Shown: piece after piece, positions 33,871 to 42,392 of the stretch | Position numbering within the stretch: position 1 is the first letter of the stretch | How the letters are laid out: each line of letters opens with the position of its first letter | NCBI RefSeq assembly: GCF_001017175.1 | Contig: NZ_LCYG01000042.1 | Span: 23,706 to 87,705, forward strand | DNA: 64,000 nt | From: Microvirga vignae | GTDB taxonomy: Bacteria > Pseudomonadota > Alphaproteobacteria > Rhizobiales > Beijerinckiaceae | Reading direction: 5' to 3' | Program-made: the position numbers and the translations under genes | The notes under the pieces: generated by a model | The model's input: the letters and a program-made list of their open reading frames with translations, nothing else | What the model was told of the DNA's origin: nothing | The model's database searches: none

Positions 33871-34701
33871 ATGCGGATTGGGGCTGCGCTAGGCTTTTGC
33901 ATTGTCCTCCTGACAAGCCCAGTCGCGGCTCAGGAGAACGCGCGACCGCGCCTGCCACCCGAAAATCTGCCAAGCTGCGCCGGTGAGGCACGCCAGGACC
34001 GGCTTCAAGGGATGACACGTGAGGGCGATCTTGTGCTGGGCTCCGAACACTTGGCCAAGCTTTCCGGCCTCAGGCTGCCGGACGAGCCCATCCTGAGGCA
34101 GCAAGGGCTGGATTGGCTCAAAGCCTGGACCGGGCAGCCTCTTCTCATCACGATTCAGGGGAAGCGGGATCGGTGGAATCGTCTGCCTATCCGGGCTCGT
34201 CTATTGAAGGATTCCTTAACCTTTGACCTCAGCCACGGCCTCGTCGAGGCTGGGCTTGCCATTGTGGATCCCGGGGCCGATCTCCCCTTCTGCCAGCCTG
34301 AATTATTCGCCCTTGAGGAAACGGCCCGTGAACGAAACCTTGGTCTTTGGGCTGATGGCCGCTATAACCCAATCCCTGTTGATCAGACTGACCGTTTGAA
34401 GGAGCGCGTCGGCAGCTTCGTCATCGTCGAAGGGCGGGTTCGAAGCGTCGGCGAACGCAAGCAGAGAATCTATTTGAATTTCGGGGGGCACTGGGCAGAC
34501 GACTTCACGATTATCATCCCGAAGAAAACCTGGATGCAGATGGCCGAGCGTGGCCTTTCAACGGACTCGTTGAAGGGCCATATCATTCGGACCCGAGGCA
34601 TTTTGCAGTCTTGGCAAGGCACCGCCCTTACCATTGATTCAGCGGAGATGATCGAACGTCTTGAGGGCAGACGTCTTCAAGACAAACGCTTGGCCCGATG
34701 A
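33871..34701 (+). CDS. Exported SNase-like protein with extra C-terminal domain, active site doubtful
   Basis: A 276-residue protein with a signal peptide ending near PVAAQ. Residues about 40-165 follow the staphylococcal-nuclease fold (LVLGSEHLAKLSGLRLPDEP, HGLVEAGLAIVDPGADL, LFALEETARERNLGLWADGR). The position where SNases have Arg in VRLAGIDAPE reads AKLSGLRLPDE, so one catalytic Arg appears lost. Residues about 180-265 form a second beta-rich unit (VEGRVRSVGERKQRIYLNFG) that looks OB-like. It may bind nucleic acid instead of cutting it. Only 6 bp separate it from the M48 protease gene downstream. Confidence 0.68.
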   Translation: MRIGAALGFCIVLLTSPVAAQENARPRLPPENLPSCAGEARQDRLQGMTREGDLVLGSEHLAKLSGLRLPDEPILRQQGLDWLKAWTGQPLLITIQGKRDRWNRLPIRARLLKDSLTFDLSHGLVEAGLAIVDPGADLPFCQPELFALEETARERNLGLWADGRYNPIPVDQTDRLKERVGSFVIVEGRVRSVGERKQRIYLNFGGHWADDFTIIIPKKTWMQMAERGLSTDSLKGHIIRTRGILQSWQGTALTIDSAEMIERLEGRRLQDKRLAR

Positions 34702-34707
34702 GCGAGC

Positions 34708-36123
34708 ATGCGCGATAGACGTCACACAGCTAAGATCCGGATCGCCGCCGGCTTGATGATCTCAAGTCTGGTTGCGGGCTGCGCGGGCTTCGGCAATGCC
34801 TATCTACCGGCCAACGCACCGCGGGTGATCGGACCGGATCGCGACCGCGATCATATCCGCTTGGTCTCGGCCTTCGGCGGCGAAGGCCGGGCTCCCCAGC
34901 TTGAGCGCCTTCTGACCGATGCAGTGAACCGGCTCATCATGGCTACCGACCGGCCGGACGAGGCCTATCAGGTGACGATTCTCAATTCGCCCGTGGTGAA
35001 CGCCTTCGCCCTGCCGAATGGACGCCTCTATGTCACCCGTGGCCTGCTGGCCCTGGCGAACGATACCTCGGAAGTCGCGGCCGTGCTCTCGCACGAGATC
35101 GCGCATGTCACTCTCCGCCATGCGTCACAGCGCAACGAGTTGCAGGCGCGCTCCGCTCTGATCGAGCGAGTGGCGGAAAACGTTCTCAACAATTCCCAGG
35201 AAGCTGCCGTGGTGCAGGACCAGGCCCGCTCATCGCTGGCGAGCTTCTCACGTTCGCAGGAGCTTGAGGCGGACCAGACCGGCGTCGCGGTTTTGGCGCG
35301 GGCAGGCTTCGATCCCTATGGCGCGCCCCGCTTCCTTACCGCTCTAGGCCGCTCGGCCAACAGTGCCAACAATTCCGACCGCGTCACCTCCCATCCCAGC
35401 ACGAATGAACGGATCTCACGGGCCCTTCAGGCTGCGCGACGCACGGGCCCTCCGGGCATGGGCGAGACCGGCAGACTTGAATATCTGACGGCTCTCAATG
35501 GTTTGGCTTATGGGGACGATCCTGGCGACGGTGTCGTGAAGGGCCGACGCTTCATCCATGCGCGTCTCGGCGTCGCTTTCGAGGCGCCCGAGGGCTTTAC
35601 CCTGGAGAACACCTCGCAGGCCGTTCTCGGCTCCTCCGCCGATGGCGAGCGCCGGCTGCTCTTCGATGCGGCCGATACCCCGGCCGGACAGAGCCTCGAG
35701 GAAGTTCTTCGCTCCACATGGACCGATACCATCGAGCCGGGAAGCCTCGTGACGGCGATGGTGAATGATCTGCCCATCGTGACGGCTCTTTCCAATGGCA
35801 AGGAATGGACCTTCCGTCTCTCCGCCATTCGCATCGGCAACACCACCTATCGCCTCATCATGGCGGCTCGTAGCGGAGGCTCGGATCTGGAAGGCATGTT
35901 CCAGCGGACGCTCAACAGCGTGCGCCAAGTCCAGCCGGAGGAAGCCCGTCGCATCCGGCCGCTCAAGCTGCAGATCGTGACGGCCCAGCGCGGCGATACG
36001 GCGCAATCGCTTGCCTCACGCATGCCGATTGACCGTGCGCTCGACCGCTTCCTGCTGCTCAATGGCCTTGAGCGGAACGGGCCGTTGAAGGTCGGCGAGC
36101 GCTACAAGATCGTCATCGAGTAG
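34708..36123 (+). CDS. M48-family metalloprotease lipoprotein with C-terminal LysM-like domain
   Basis: A 471-residue BepA-like protease. The lipobox VAGC (about residues 22-25) predicts a periplasm-facing lipoprotein. The zinc site is HEIAH in VLSHEIAHVTLRHA, with the third ligand Glu in LEADQTGVAVLARAGFDP. The middle region is an uncharacterised beta domain. The last 55 residues (LQIVTAQRGDTAQSLASRMP, LLLNGLERNGPLKVGERYKI) look like a LysM peptidoglycan-binding unit. Family members act in outer-membrane protein quality control. It probably shares a transcript with the SNase-like gene. Confidence 0.88.
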   Translation: MRDRRHTAKIRIAAGLMISSLVAGCAGFGNAYLPANAPRVIGPDRDRDHIRLVSAFGGEGRAPQLERLLTDAVNRLIMATDRPDEAYQVTILNSPVVNAFALPNGRLYVTRGLLALANDTSEVAAVLSHEIAHVTLRHASQRNELQARSALIERVAENVLNNSQEAAVVQDQARSSLASFSRSQELEADQTGVAVLARAGFDPYGAPRFLTALGRSANSANNSDRVTSHPSTNERISRALQAARRTGPPGMGETGRLEYLTALNGLAYGDDPGDGVVKGRRFIHARLGVAFEAPEGFTLENTSQAVLGSSADGERRLLFDAADTPAGQSLEEVLRSTWTDTIEPGSLVTAMVNDLPIVTALSNGKEWTFRLSAIRIGNTTYRLIMAARSGGSDLEGMFQRTLNSVRQVQPEEARRIRPLKLQIVTAQRGDTAQSLASRMPIDRALDRFLLLNGLERNGPLKVGERYKIVIE

Positions 36124-36148
36124 CAGCAGGCCTGATAACCTTACACAG

Positions 36149-36193
36149 CCTCACCTTGAGGAGAGAGCTTGTTCGTCGCTCCTCAGGGTGAGG
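36149..36193. repeat. Imperfect 15-bp inverted repeat (REP-like hairpin)
   Basis: CCTCACCTTGAGGAG at 36149-36163 pairs with CTCCTCAGGGTGAGG at 36179-36193, with one G-T wobble and a 15-nt loop. The CTCAGGGTGAGG core resembles dispersed palindromes common in alphaproteobacterial genomes. It lies between the M48 gene and rpoH. Confidence 0.6.
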
Positions 36194-36235
36194 AGAGCGT
36201 ATTCATGATCGGCTGAAAAGGTCCTCAAAAGCACT

Positions 36236-36263
36236 CAGGTGAGCCGGTGTCCCGGCTCACCTG
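36236..36263. terminator. Strong hairpin between convergent M48 and rpoH genes
   Basis: A perfect 12-bp stem (CAGGTGAGCCGG at 36236-36247 with 36252-36263) and a 4-nt loop, 28 bp beyond the rpoH stop. Flanks are only moderately T-rich (ATGTCTTTCT on the plus side; AGTGCTTTTG on the minus side). A bidirectional terminator is likely by position. Confidence 0.65.
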
Positions 36264-36290
36264 ATGTCTTTCTAAGGGTCTCGACAATCC

Positions 36291-37163
36291 TTAGACGAAA
36301 GCACCGGTGGCCTGAGGATACTTGTCCATCAGGGCGCGCTTGAGCTTTTCCAGAGCGCGGTTCTCGATTTGGCGGACACGCTCCTTCGAGATTCCCAGAC
36401 GATCGCCAAGGAATTCGAGAGTCACCTGCTCGTCGTCAAGCCGGCGCGCCTGGAGGATGCGCAGCTCACGCTCGTTGAGAACCTCGAGCGCCTGCTTGAG
36501 CCAGCGTACACGGCGCTCGGTGTCGATCACATCGCTCACGCTCTCATCCGGCAACGGGCTCGTATCCACGAGAAACTCTACGCGCTCTGCGGAGTTGGAC
36601 GGGTCCGCATCGAGCACCGGTGCGTTGAGGGATGTGTCGGGAGCCGAAAGGCGGGCATCCATGAGGGCGACATCCGCCTTGGACACACCGATCGCCTCGG
36701 CGATCTTCTCGTGCACGTCGGCGGAGATGCGCTCCTCGCCACCACGCGTCAGGCGAGCGCGCAGGCGGCGGAGGTTGAAGAAAAGAGCCTTCTGAGCGGA
36801 ACTTGTTCCGCCACGGACGATTGACCAGTTACGAAGGATATAGTCCTGCACGGAAGCACGGATCCACCAGGTCGCGTAGGTGGAAAAACGGACTTCCCGC
36901 TCCGGCTCGAACCGGGCTGCGGCTTCAAGAAGACCCACATGCCCTTCCTGAACAAGATCCGCCATCGGCAGGCCATAATGACGAAAACGGGCCGCGAGTG
37001 CGATCACGAGGCGCATATGTGCAGCTGTTAATTGGTGAAGAGCTGTTTCGTCGCCGTGTTCCTTCCAGCGCACGGCAAGTTCATGCTCCTCTTCCCTTTC
37101 GAGAAAAGGGGCATTCATGGCAGCGCGAACGAAACGACGCCGAACGCCTGAGATTTCTCCCAT
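36291..37163 (-). CDS. rpoH: RNA polymerase sigma factor, RpoH family (heat-shock type)
   Basis: I start at 37163 (MGEISGVRRRFVRAAMNAPF), which has GAGGA upstream, giving 290 residues; the frame extends 37 codons further but that part is unlike a sigma factor. Region 2 is complete (RLVIALAARFRHYGLPMADL, VQEGHVGLLEAAARF, FSTYATWWIRASVQDYILRN). The RpoH box reads QKALFFNLRRLR, identifying a sigma-32 relative. Region 4 has LGDRLGISKERVRQIENRAL. Rhizobia often hold two or three RpoH paralogues; this divergent one could be the RpoH2 type. It lies downstream of carD but is separated from it by a terminator. Confidence 0.9.
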   Translation of the reverse strand: MGEISGVRRRFVRAAMNAPFLEREEEHELAVRWKEHGDETALHQLTAAHMRLVIALAARFRHYGLPMADLVQEGHVGLLEAAARFEPEREVRFSTYATWWIRASVQDYILRNWSIVRGGTSSAQKALFFNLRRLRARLTRGGEERISADVHEKIAEAIGVSKADVALMDARLSAPDTSLNAPVLDADPSNSAERVEFLVDTSPLPDESVSDVIDTERRVRWLKQALEVLNERELRILQARRLDDEQVTLEFLGDRLGISKERVRQIENRALEKLKRALMDKYPQATGAFV

Positions 37164-37276
37164 TGTGTCCTCCCTTGGCAGAGACACAACGAGCGAGGCG
37201 GGAAAAAGTTCACGCCAAATAGCCAAGTTTTGCGAAATAGATTCCAAAGCCCTGAAAACAAGGCGTCTTCGCAAAT

Positions 37277-37304
37277 AAAAAGCCTGGCGCGAGGCCAGGC
37301 TTTT
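37277..37304 (-). terminator. Rho-independent terminator of the carD-like gene
   Basis: An AGCCTGGC stem (37281-37288 with 37294-37301) flanked by A and T runs. On the minus strand it reads GCCAGGCTTTTTATTTG. It lies 30 bp after the carD-like stop and before rpoH. Confidence 0.85.
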
Positions 37305-37333
37305 GAAAGGCTTGGTCGAAACCGCGCTGTTTT

Positions 37334-37918
37334 TTAAGCGGCTTCTTCCTGCATATCGTCGCCATCGGCGTCGACATCGGCTTCAGCGCCCTTGGCGCGG
37401 CGCGGTGACTTGGCGAGGCTCTGCTCGATGAGCTTGAGCGCTTCCGTATCCGTGATCTTGTTTACAGCAGCGATCTCGCGCACGACACGGTCGAGAGCCG
37501 ATTCATAGAGCTGACGCTCACTGTAGGACTGCTCGGGCTGGGCCTCGGAGCGATACAGATCGCGCACAACTTCCGTGACGGCGATCAGATCACCTGAATT
37601 GATCTTCGCCTCGTATTCCTGAGCGCGGCGCGACCACATGGTGCGCTTCACGCGGGCACGACCCGTCAGAACGTCCAGAGCCTTTTGAACCAGGGCCGGT
37701 TCGGCGAGCTTGCGCATGCCGACGCTGGCAGCTTTCGCGGTCGGAACTCGCAGGACCATCTTGTCCTTATCGAAGGAGACCACGTACAGCTCCAGCTTGA
37801 AGCCGGCGATTTCCTGCTCTTCGATGGCCGTGATGCGGCCGACGCCGTGAGCGGGGTAAACAATGGCTTCGCCGGATTTGAAACCCAGGCGCTGGGCGGA
37901 CTTCTTAGTGGTTGTCAT
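37334..37918 (-). CDS. CarD/CdnL-family transcription regulator
   Basis: A 194-residue protein that binds RNA polymerase beta and stabilises open promoter complexes, mainly at rRNA and growth genes. Start chosen at 37918 (MTTTKKSAQRLGFKSGEAIV), with GGAGG upstream; a GTG/ATG seven codons earlier is less likely. The Tudor-like RNAP-interaction domain has the typical VYPAHGVGRITAIEEQEIAG. The helical DNA-binding part contains KRTMWSRRAQEYEAKINSGD and VVRDLYR. The C-terminus is acidic. It is followed by a clear terminator. Confidence 0.92.
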   Translation of the reverse strand: MTTTKKSAQRLGFKSGEAIVYPAHGVGRITAIEEQEIAGFKLELYVVSFDKDKMVLRVPTAKAASVGMRKLAEPALVQKALDVLTGRARVKRTMWSRRAQEYEAKINSGDLIAVTEVVRDLYRSEAQPEQSYSERQLYESALDRVVREIAAVNKITDTEALKLIEQSLAKSPRRAKGAEADVDADGDDMQEEAA

Positions 37919-38429
37919 GCGAGAGAGGCCTCCTTGCATGGTCCCTTGCCGGTTCAGGCTCGGGAGCGTGGTCCCACTGAGCAGGGACCCAGGGGAACAG
38001 GAATGAGATGAGTGGCTACGGAACTTGACTATTCCGCTCGACTCCCTGATGTAAGCCAGCAGCTAGAAAACGCTCTTCCCCGGATCCAAGGCAGGGTTAG
38101 CTCCCTTCGGCCAGGTTTCGTGCATCATTGCTTCAGTGTGTGAACCGACGACCTGCGAGGGACGGTGCACGGCTTGAGCGCAAGCGACGGCATTCGCAGA
38201 CCCTACCATAGTCTGACCGAAAAAGCAAAAGTAGTTCAAAGCGTAGCGTGAAGAAGCTCGGTTTATGGCCGAGGTCCAAGGCCTGGGGTGTCCAACAAGA
38301 CTTCGCTCCTGAGGAGGTGTGCAGAAGCGTCTTGCGGAAGATCCAGCGCGCCCTGGAGAAGCCCCACCCTTCGGAACAGTCTTACAGGCCTTCTCAGGAT
38401 GAGATCCAAGACGGTTGTGTTCGAAGCTC
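37919..38429. other. Long intergenic region between fdxA and the carD-like gene
   Basis: About 510 bases. It must hold the carD-like gene's promoter and the end of the fdxA transcript. I see a CTTCTCAGGATGAG palindrome-type stretch near 38390 that resembles dispersed alphaproteobacterial repeats, and several weak hairpins near 37960-38000. Open frames here have no protein-like composition. No RNA gene was recognised. Confidence 0.4.
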
Positions 38430-38768
38430 TTAATCGCCCTCGCCGGGATTGGGCGAGAAATACGTCTCGAACTTGCCCGCGACGCCGTCGAATTCCTTGG
38501 CGTCGACCGGGGGCTCCTTCTTCTGCGTGATGTTGGGCCAGCTCTTGGCCATGTCGGCATTGAGCTTCAGCCACTGCTCGAGACCAGGCTCGGCATCGGG
38601 CTTGATGGCCTCGGCCGGGCATTCCGGCTCGCAGACGCCGCAGTCGATGCACTCGTCCGGGTGAATGACGAGCATGTTCTCGCCCTCGTAGAAACAGTCC
38701 ACCGGACACACCTCGACGCAGTCCATGTATTTGCATTTGATGCAATTTTCAGTGACGACGTAGGTCAT
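38430..38768 (-). CDS. fdxA: Seven-iron ferredoxin
   Basis: Start taken at 38768 ([20 protein letters not shown]), giving 112 residues; an earlier in-frame ATG would add 9 residues unlike the family. Cysteines at 9, 12, 17, 21, 25, 40, 43, 46 and 50 reproduce the Azotobacter FdI pattern of one 3Fe-4S and one 4Fe-4S cluster ([20 protein letters not shown] is between them). The C-terminal extension ([20 protein letters not shown]) is characteristic of FdxA. It acts as a soluble electron carrier. It lies downstream of the helicase and S4-protein genes. Confidence 0.93.
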   Translation of the reverse strand: MTYVVTENCIKCKYMDCVEVCPVDCFYEGENMLVIHPDECIDCGVCEPECPAEAIKPDAEPGLEQWLKLNADMAKSWPNITQKKEPPVDAKEFDGVAGKFETYFSPNPGEGD

Positions 38769-38824
38769 GAACGGTCCTTCGGAGGTCTGGTCCAAAAAGA
38801 AAGCGCAAGGCTATCGCCGCCGCT

Positions 38825-39127
38825 CTAGCCCTTGTCGCCGTCGCTGACAAGCGTCCTGTCGCTTTCGTTGAGATCGGCGTAGAGCAGCCTTGCTTCTGGT
38901 GCAGGTCCCCGGCGCTCGCCGAGGCCCTCCACCCGCACCACCAGGGTCGTGCGGGCGAGGGCGATGGTCACCACGTCACCGACAGCCACCGCCTTGGCCG
39001 CATTGTCTGTACGCTGGCCGTTGACCCGGACGAACCCACTCGTGACGAGCTTGGCGGCCAGTGTTCGGGTTTTGGCAAAGCGTGCGAACCAGAGCCACTT
39101 GTCGAGCCGCTGCCGGTCCTCACGCAT
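38825..39127 (-). CDS. S4-domain RNA-binding protein (Hsp15-like)
   Basis: A 100-residue protein with an S4 RNA-binding domain at its N-terminus (RLDKWLWFARFAKTRTLAAK, SGFVRVNGQRTDNAAKAVAV, GDVVTI). In E. coli the homologue Hsp15 binds stalled 50S subunits carrying nascent chains. The tail after residue 75 is short and polar. It starts 8 bp after the helicase stop, so the two are almost certainly co-transcribed, and the ferredoxin gene follows 56 bp later. Confidence 0.88.
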   Translation of the reverse strand: MREDRQRLDKWLWFARFAKTRTLAAKLVTSGFVRVNGQRTDNAAKAVAVGDVVTIALARTTLVVRVEGLGERRGPAPEARLLYADLNESDRTLVSDGDKG

Positions 39128-39135
39128 TCAAAGCC

Positions 39136-42100
39136 TCACTTCTTGCCGTCTTCGAGCTGGGCCTTGAGGGCCATGAGCTTAGCGAAGGGCGAGTTCGGGT
39201 CGGGCTGCTTTTCGCGGCGCTCCGGCCCGCCCTCGCGGCGGTTGTCGGCGCGCTTGTCGGGACGTGGGCCGCGGCGGTCATCCGGGCGGGGTCCGCGCGG
39301 TGGACGGTTCTGCGGACGGCCGCCCTCCCCTTGGGCCTCGCGGCGCGGGCGCTCGCCCTGGCCTTCGCCATGACGCGGACGACGGTCGCCACGCTCGGGA
39401 CGCTCGCCGCGCTGCTCATGACGGGGACCTCGAGCCTCGCGCCCCTGGCGGGCATGACCACCCTCATGATGACGGCGGTGCTGACGCCAGACTTCGATCA
39501 TCTCGGGCTCGGCCGGGGCTTCGGCCGCGCCTTCAGCCGGAGCCATGGCCTGACCTTCGGGAGAAGCCACGGCCTCGGCAGCGCTGACCTCGACAGCCTC
39601 AGCCGGGATGGAAGCCTCGAGAGCCTCCACGACCACTGCGCCGGTCTCTTCGGCCACGGCCTGAGGCTCGGCCTGAGCCTCGGCAGCGGCCTGCTCGCCC
39701 TCGGCGGCATGCGGCGCTGCTGCCAGCGGAACGGTGATGGCAGGCCCGGGACGGCGCTCCATCACATAACCGAGCGACTTCAGGATAGTGGCGAAATCCT
39801 CGCCGGCGCAGCCGACGAGCGACGTCATGGCCACAGTCGGCACGAAGCCCTCGCCGTCGGCGGCACCGGTCGGCGGCTCGCCAGGGGTGATGCCGGGCCG
39901 ATAGGCGATCGCAGGACGGATAAGATCGGCCAAACGCTCCAGGATGTCGACGCGCACGGCGCGGCCACCACAGACGCGGAAGCCGGCTGCACGATAAAGC
40001 CCGTGGGCGATCTCCGGATCGACCGGGATCGAGGTGCGGCCGGACTGGGCCAGATGGGCGATCTCGTCGATGCCCTTCTGGTCGAGACCGCCGTTCTGGA
40101 GAGCCCAGAGCTGCGTCGCGAGCACGCGCGGAGCGGGCTTCAGAAGGGCCGGCAGGTAAAGGTGATAGGCACCGAAGCGCACGCCCGCCTTGCGGAGCGC
40201 CGCGCGGGCATCCTGATCGAGGCTGCGCACCTCATTGAGAACCTTGGCGCGCTCGAGAACGCCGAGAGCCTCGCCGATCTGGAAGGCAATGCCCCGGGCA
40301 AGGCCCGTCAGCTCGGCATTGGTCTCGAGATCCATCACCGGGCCGAGCAGGCGCACCACATAGGCCTTGAGCCAGGCGCGCAGGCGGTTGTCCACCTTGT
40401 CGCGGGCAGGGCCCGTGAGGTGCTCGTCCGAGAGAATGCGCACGCGCGGCTCGAAGAGCTTGTCGCCGGGTTCCAGCTTGGCCACGGGATCGCCCATCCA
40501 GCGGATCGTGCCGTCGTTGGACAGCACCAGCGTGGTGTCGGGAGTTTCGGCGAACCTGTCGGCCCGCGCCTCGATCTCGCCGGCCAGCGCCTTGCTGGCA
40601 GCATTGCGCAGCGTCTTGGCTTCCGTGGTGTCCGCCTGGGGATCAGGGACGAAATGGAAGCCGTGCAGGTGGCCGATATGTTGCCCCTCGACAGTGACGT
40701 CGCCGGTGGTCGTAATTTCCGCTTCGAGCATTGTGTTCTCTCTTAAGCGCCGCATGAGAACGCTCGTCCGCCGGTCGATGAATCTTTGGGCGAGACGTTC
40801 ATGAAGCGCATCCGATAGCTTGTCCTCTACCTGACGCGCAACACCCTGCCAATGCTCCGGGTCCTTCAACCAGTCAGGACGGTTTGCGACAAAAGACCAA
40901 GTCCGTACCTGGGCGATGCGGTTGGAGAGGGTGTCGATATCGCCATCCGTCCGGTCCGAAGCCGAGAGATGGCGGGCAAACCAGTCCGCCGGAACGGCCC
41001 CTTCCTTCATGAGGAAACGATAGAGCTGGCCGACGAGGTCCGCGTGAGTTTGAGGCGAAACCTTCCGATAATCGGGCACTTGGCAGATCTGCCAGAGCCG
41101 CTCGACCGCATATTTCGTGCGGGCGAAGGTCTGGATATCGTCGTCCCGGGCCAAGAGTTCCAGCGCTGCCACATCCTCGCCCATGGGGGCGCGCACGAGG
41201 CCATGCTCCCGGGGCTGCTGGCTCAGAGAATCGCGCAGACGCCCAAGGGACGAGAAATCGAGATCCGGGTTGCGCCATTGCAGGATGCGCACGGGATCGA
41301 AGGTGTGGTTTTCCAGCGCCTCCACCGTCTCCGCGTCGAAAGGCGGGCAGCGGCCCGTGGAGCCGAACGTGCCGTCGCGCATATAACGGCCCGCACGGCC
41401 CGCGATCTGGGCGAGCTCCGGATTGTAGAGCTTGCGGAAGCGGAAACCGTCGAACTTCTTGTCGGCGGCGAAGGCCACATTGTCCACATCGAGGTTGAGG
41501 CCCATACCGATGGCGTCCGTGGCGATCAGGTAATCTACGTCCCCATTCTGATAGAGCTCGACCTGGGCGTTGCGGGTGCGGGGCGAGAGCGCCCCCAGAA
41601 CCACAGCCGCACCGCCGCTCTGGCGACGGATGAGCTCCGCGATGCCGTAGACCTCCTCCGCCGAGAAGGCGACGATGGCCGAGCGGCGAGGCAGGCGCGA
41701 GACCTTCTTCTCACCGGCAAAGGTGAGCTTCGAGAGGCGCGGCCGCGTGACTACGTGGACGCCGGGAATCAGCGCCTCGATGAGGGGGCGCATGGTCATA
41801 GAGCCGATGAGCAGCGTCTCCTCGCGTCCGCGCTGGTTCAGGAGACGATCGGTGAAGACATGGCCACGATCGAGGTCGGCGGCGAGCTGGATCTCGTCGA
41901 TGGCCACGAACGACGCCTCGATATCGCGCGGCATGGCCTCGACAGTCGAGATCCAGTAGCGCGGCCGGTCCGGCTTGATCTTCTCCTCGCCCGTGATGAG
42001 GGCGACATTGTGCGGCCCCGCCTTCTCGACAACCCGTTGATAGACCTCGCGCGCGAGCAGGCGCAGCGGAAGGCCGATCATGCCGCTGTCATGCCCGAGC

Positions 42101-42201
42101 ATGCGCTCGATGGCGAGATGGGTCTTGCCGGTATTGGTGGGTCCGAGCACGGCGGTGACGCCGCGCGCGCGCACTTGCGGAGGGAGAGAACGGCGAACCA
42201 T
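39136..42201 (-). CDS. SUV3/MgpS-type superfamily 2 helicase with long charged tail
   Basis: A 1021-residue ATP-dependent helicase related to mitochondrial Suv3. Motifs in order: Walker A LGPTNTGKTHLAIERML (residues about 19-35), motif II FVAIDEIQLAAD, motif III-like LIGSMTMRP, the second RecA fold with IATDAIGMGLNLDVDNV, and motif VI QIAGRAGRYMRDG. The C-terminal 200 residues change to Ala/Glu-rich and then Arg/Gly/Pro/His-rich low complexity (HEGGHARQGREARGPRHEQR), a probable RNA-binding disordered tail. It probably unwinds RNA in degradation or ribosome-related work. The S4 protein gene follows within 8 bp. Confidence 0.9.
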   Translation of the reverse strand: MVRRSLPPQVRARGVTAVLGPTNTGKTHLAIERMLGHDSGMIGLPLRLLAREVYQRVVEKAGPHNVALITGEEKIKPDRPRYWISTVEAMPRDIEASFVAIDEIQLAADLDRGHVFTDRLLNQRGREETLLIGSMTMRPLIEALIPGVHVVTRPRLSKLTFAGEKKVSRLPRRSAIVAFSAEEVYGIAELIRRQSGGAAVVLGALSPRTRNAQVELYQNGDVDYLIATDAIGMGLNLDVDNVAFAADKKFDGFRFRKLYNPELAQIAGRAGRYMRDGTFGSTGRCPPFDAETVEALENHTFDPVRILQWRNPDLDFSSLGRLRDSLSQQPREHGLVRAPMGEDVAALELLARDDDIQTFARTKYAVERLWQICQVPDYRKVSPQTHADLVGQLYRFLMKEGAVPADWFARHLSASDRTDGDIDTLSNRIAQVRTWSFVANRPDWLKDPEHWQGVARQVEDKLSDALHERLAQRFIDRRTSVLMRRLRENTMLEAEITTTGDVTVEGQHIGHLHGFHFVPDPQADTTEAKTLRNAASKALAGEIEARADRFAETPDTTLVLSNDGTIRWMGDPVAKLEPGDKLFEPRVRILSDEHLTGPARDKVDNRLRAWLKAYVVRLLGPVMDLETNAELTGLARGIAFQIGEALGVLERAKVLNEVRSLDQDARAALRKAGVRFGAYHLYLPALLKPAPRVLATQLWALQNGGLDQKGIDEIAHLAQSGRTSIPVDPEIAHGLYRAAGFRVCGGRAVRVDILERLADLIRPAIAYRPGITPGEPPTGAADGEGFVPTVAMTSLVGCAGEDFATILKSLGYVMERRPGPAITVPLAAAPHAAEGEQAAAEAQAEPQAVAEETGAVVVEALEASIPAEAVEVSAAEAVASPEGQAMAPAEGAAEAPAEPEMIEVWRQHRRHHEGGHARQGREARGPRHEQRGERPERGDRRPRHGEGQGERPRREAQGEGGRPQNRPPRGPRPDDRRGPRPDKRADNRREGGPERREKQPDPNSPFAKLMALKAQLEDGKK

Positions 42202-42392
42202 GCCTGGATGTCGGGTAATGTCGGATCTGATCCCAGGTGAGAGGGACGAGACGCCCCCGCATCGACCGATGCAGGCAGCCTTCTCACAAAACGGGCCTGG
42301 CCCAAAGGTCCGGCAGCAGGCTCTCTCTTATATGGGACCTCGGGCCGGTTTCGCTACCGCAAACCAAAGAATTCTCCAGGGATTTTGAGGGC

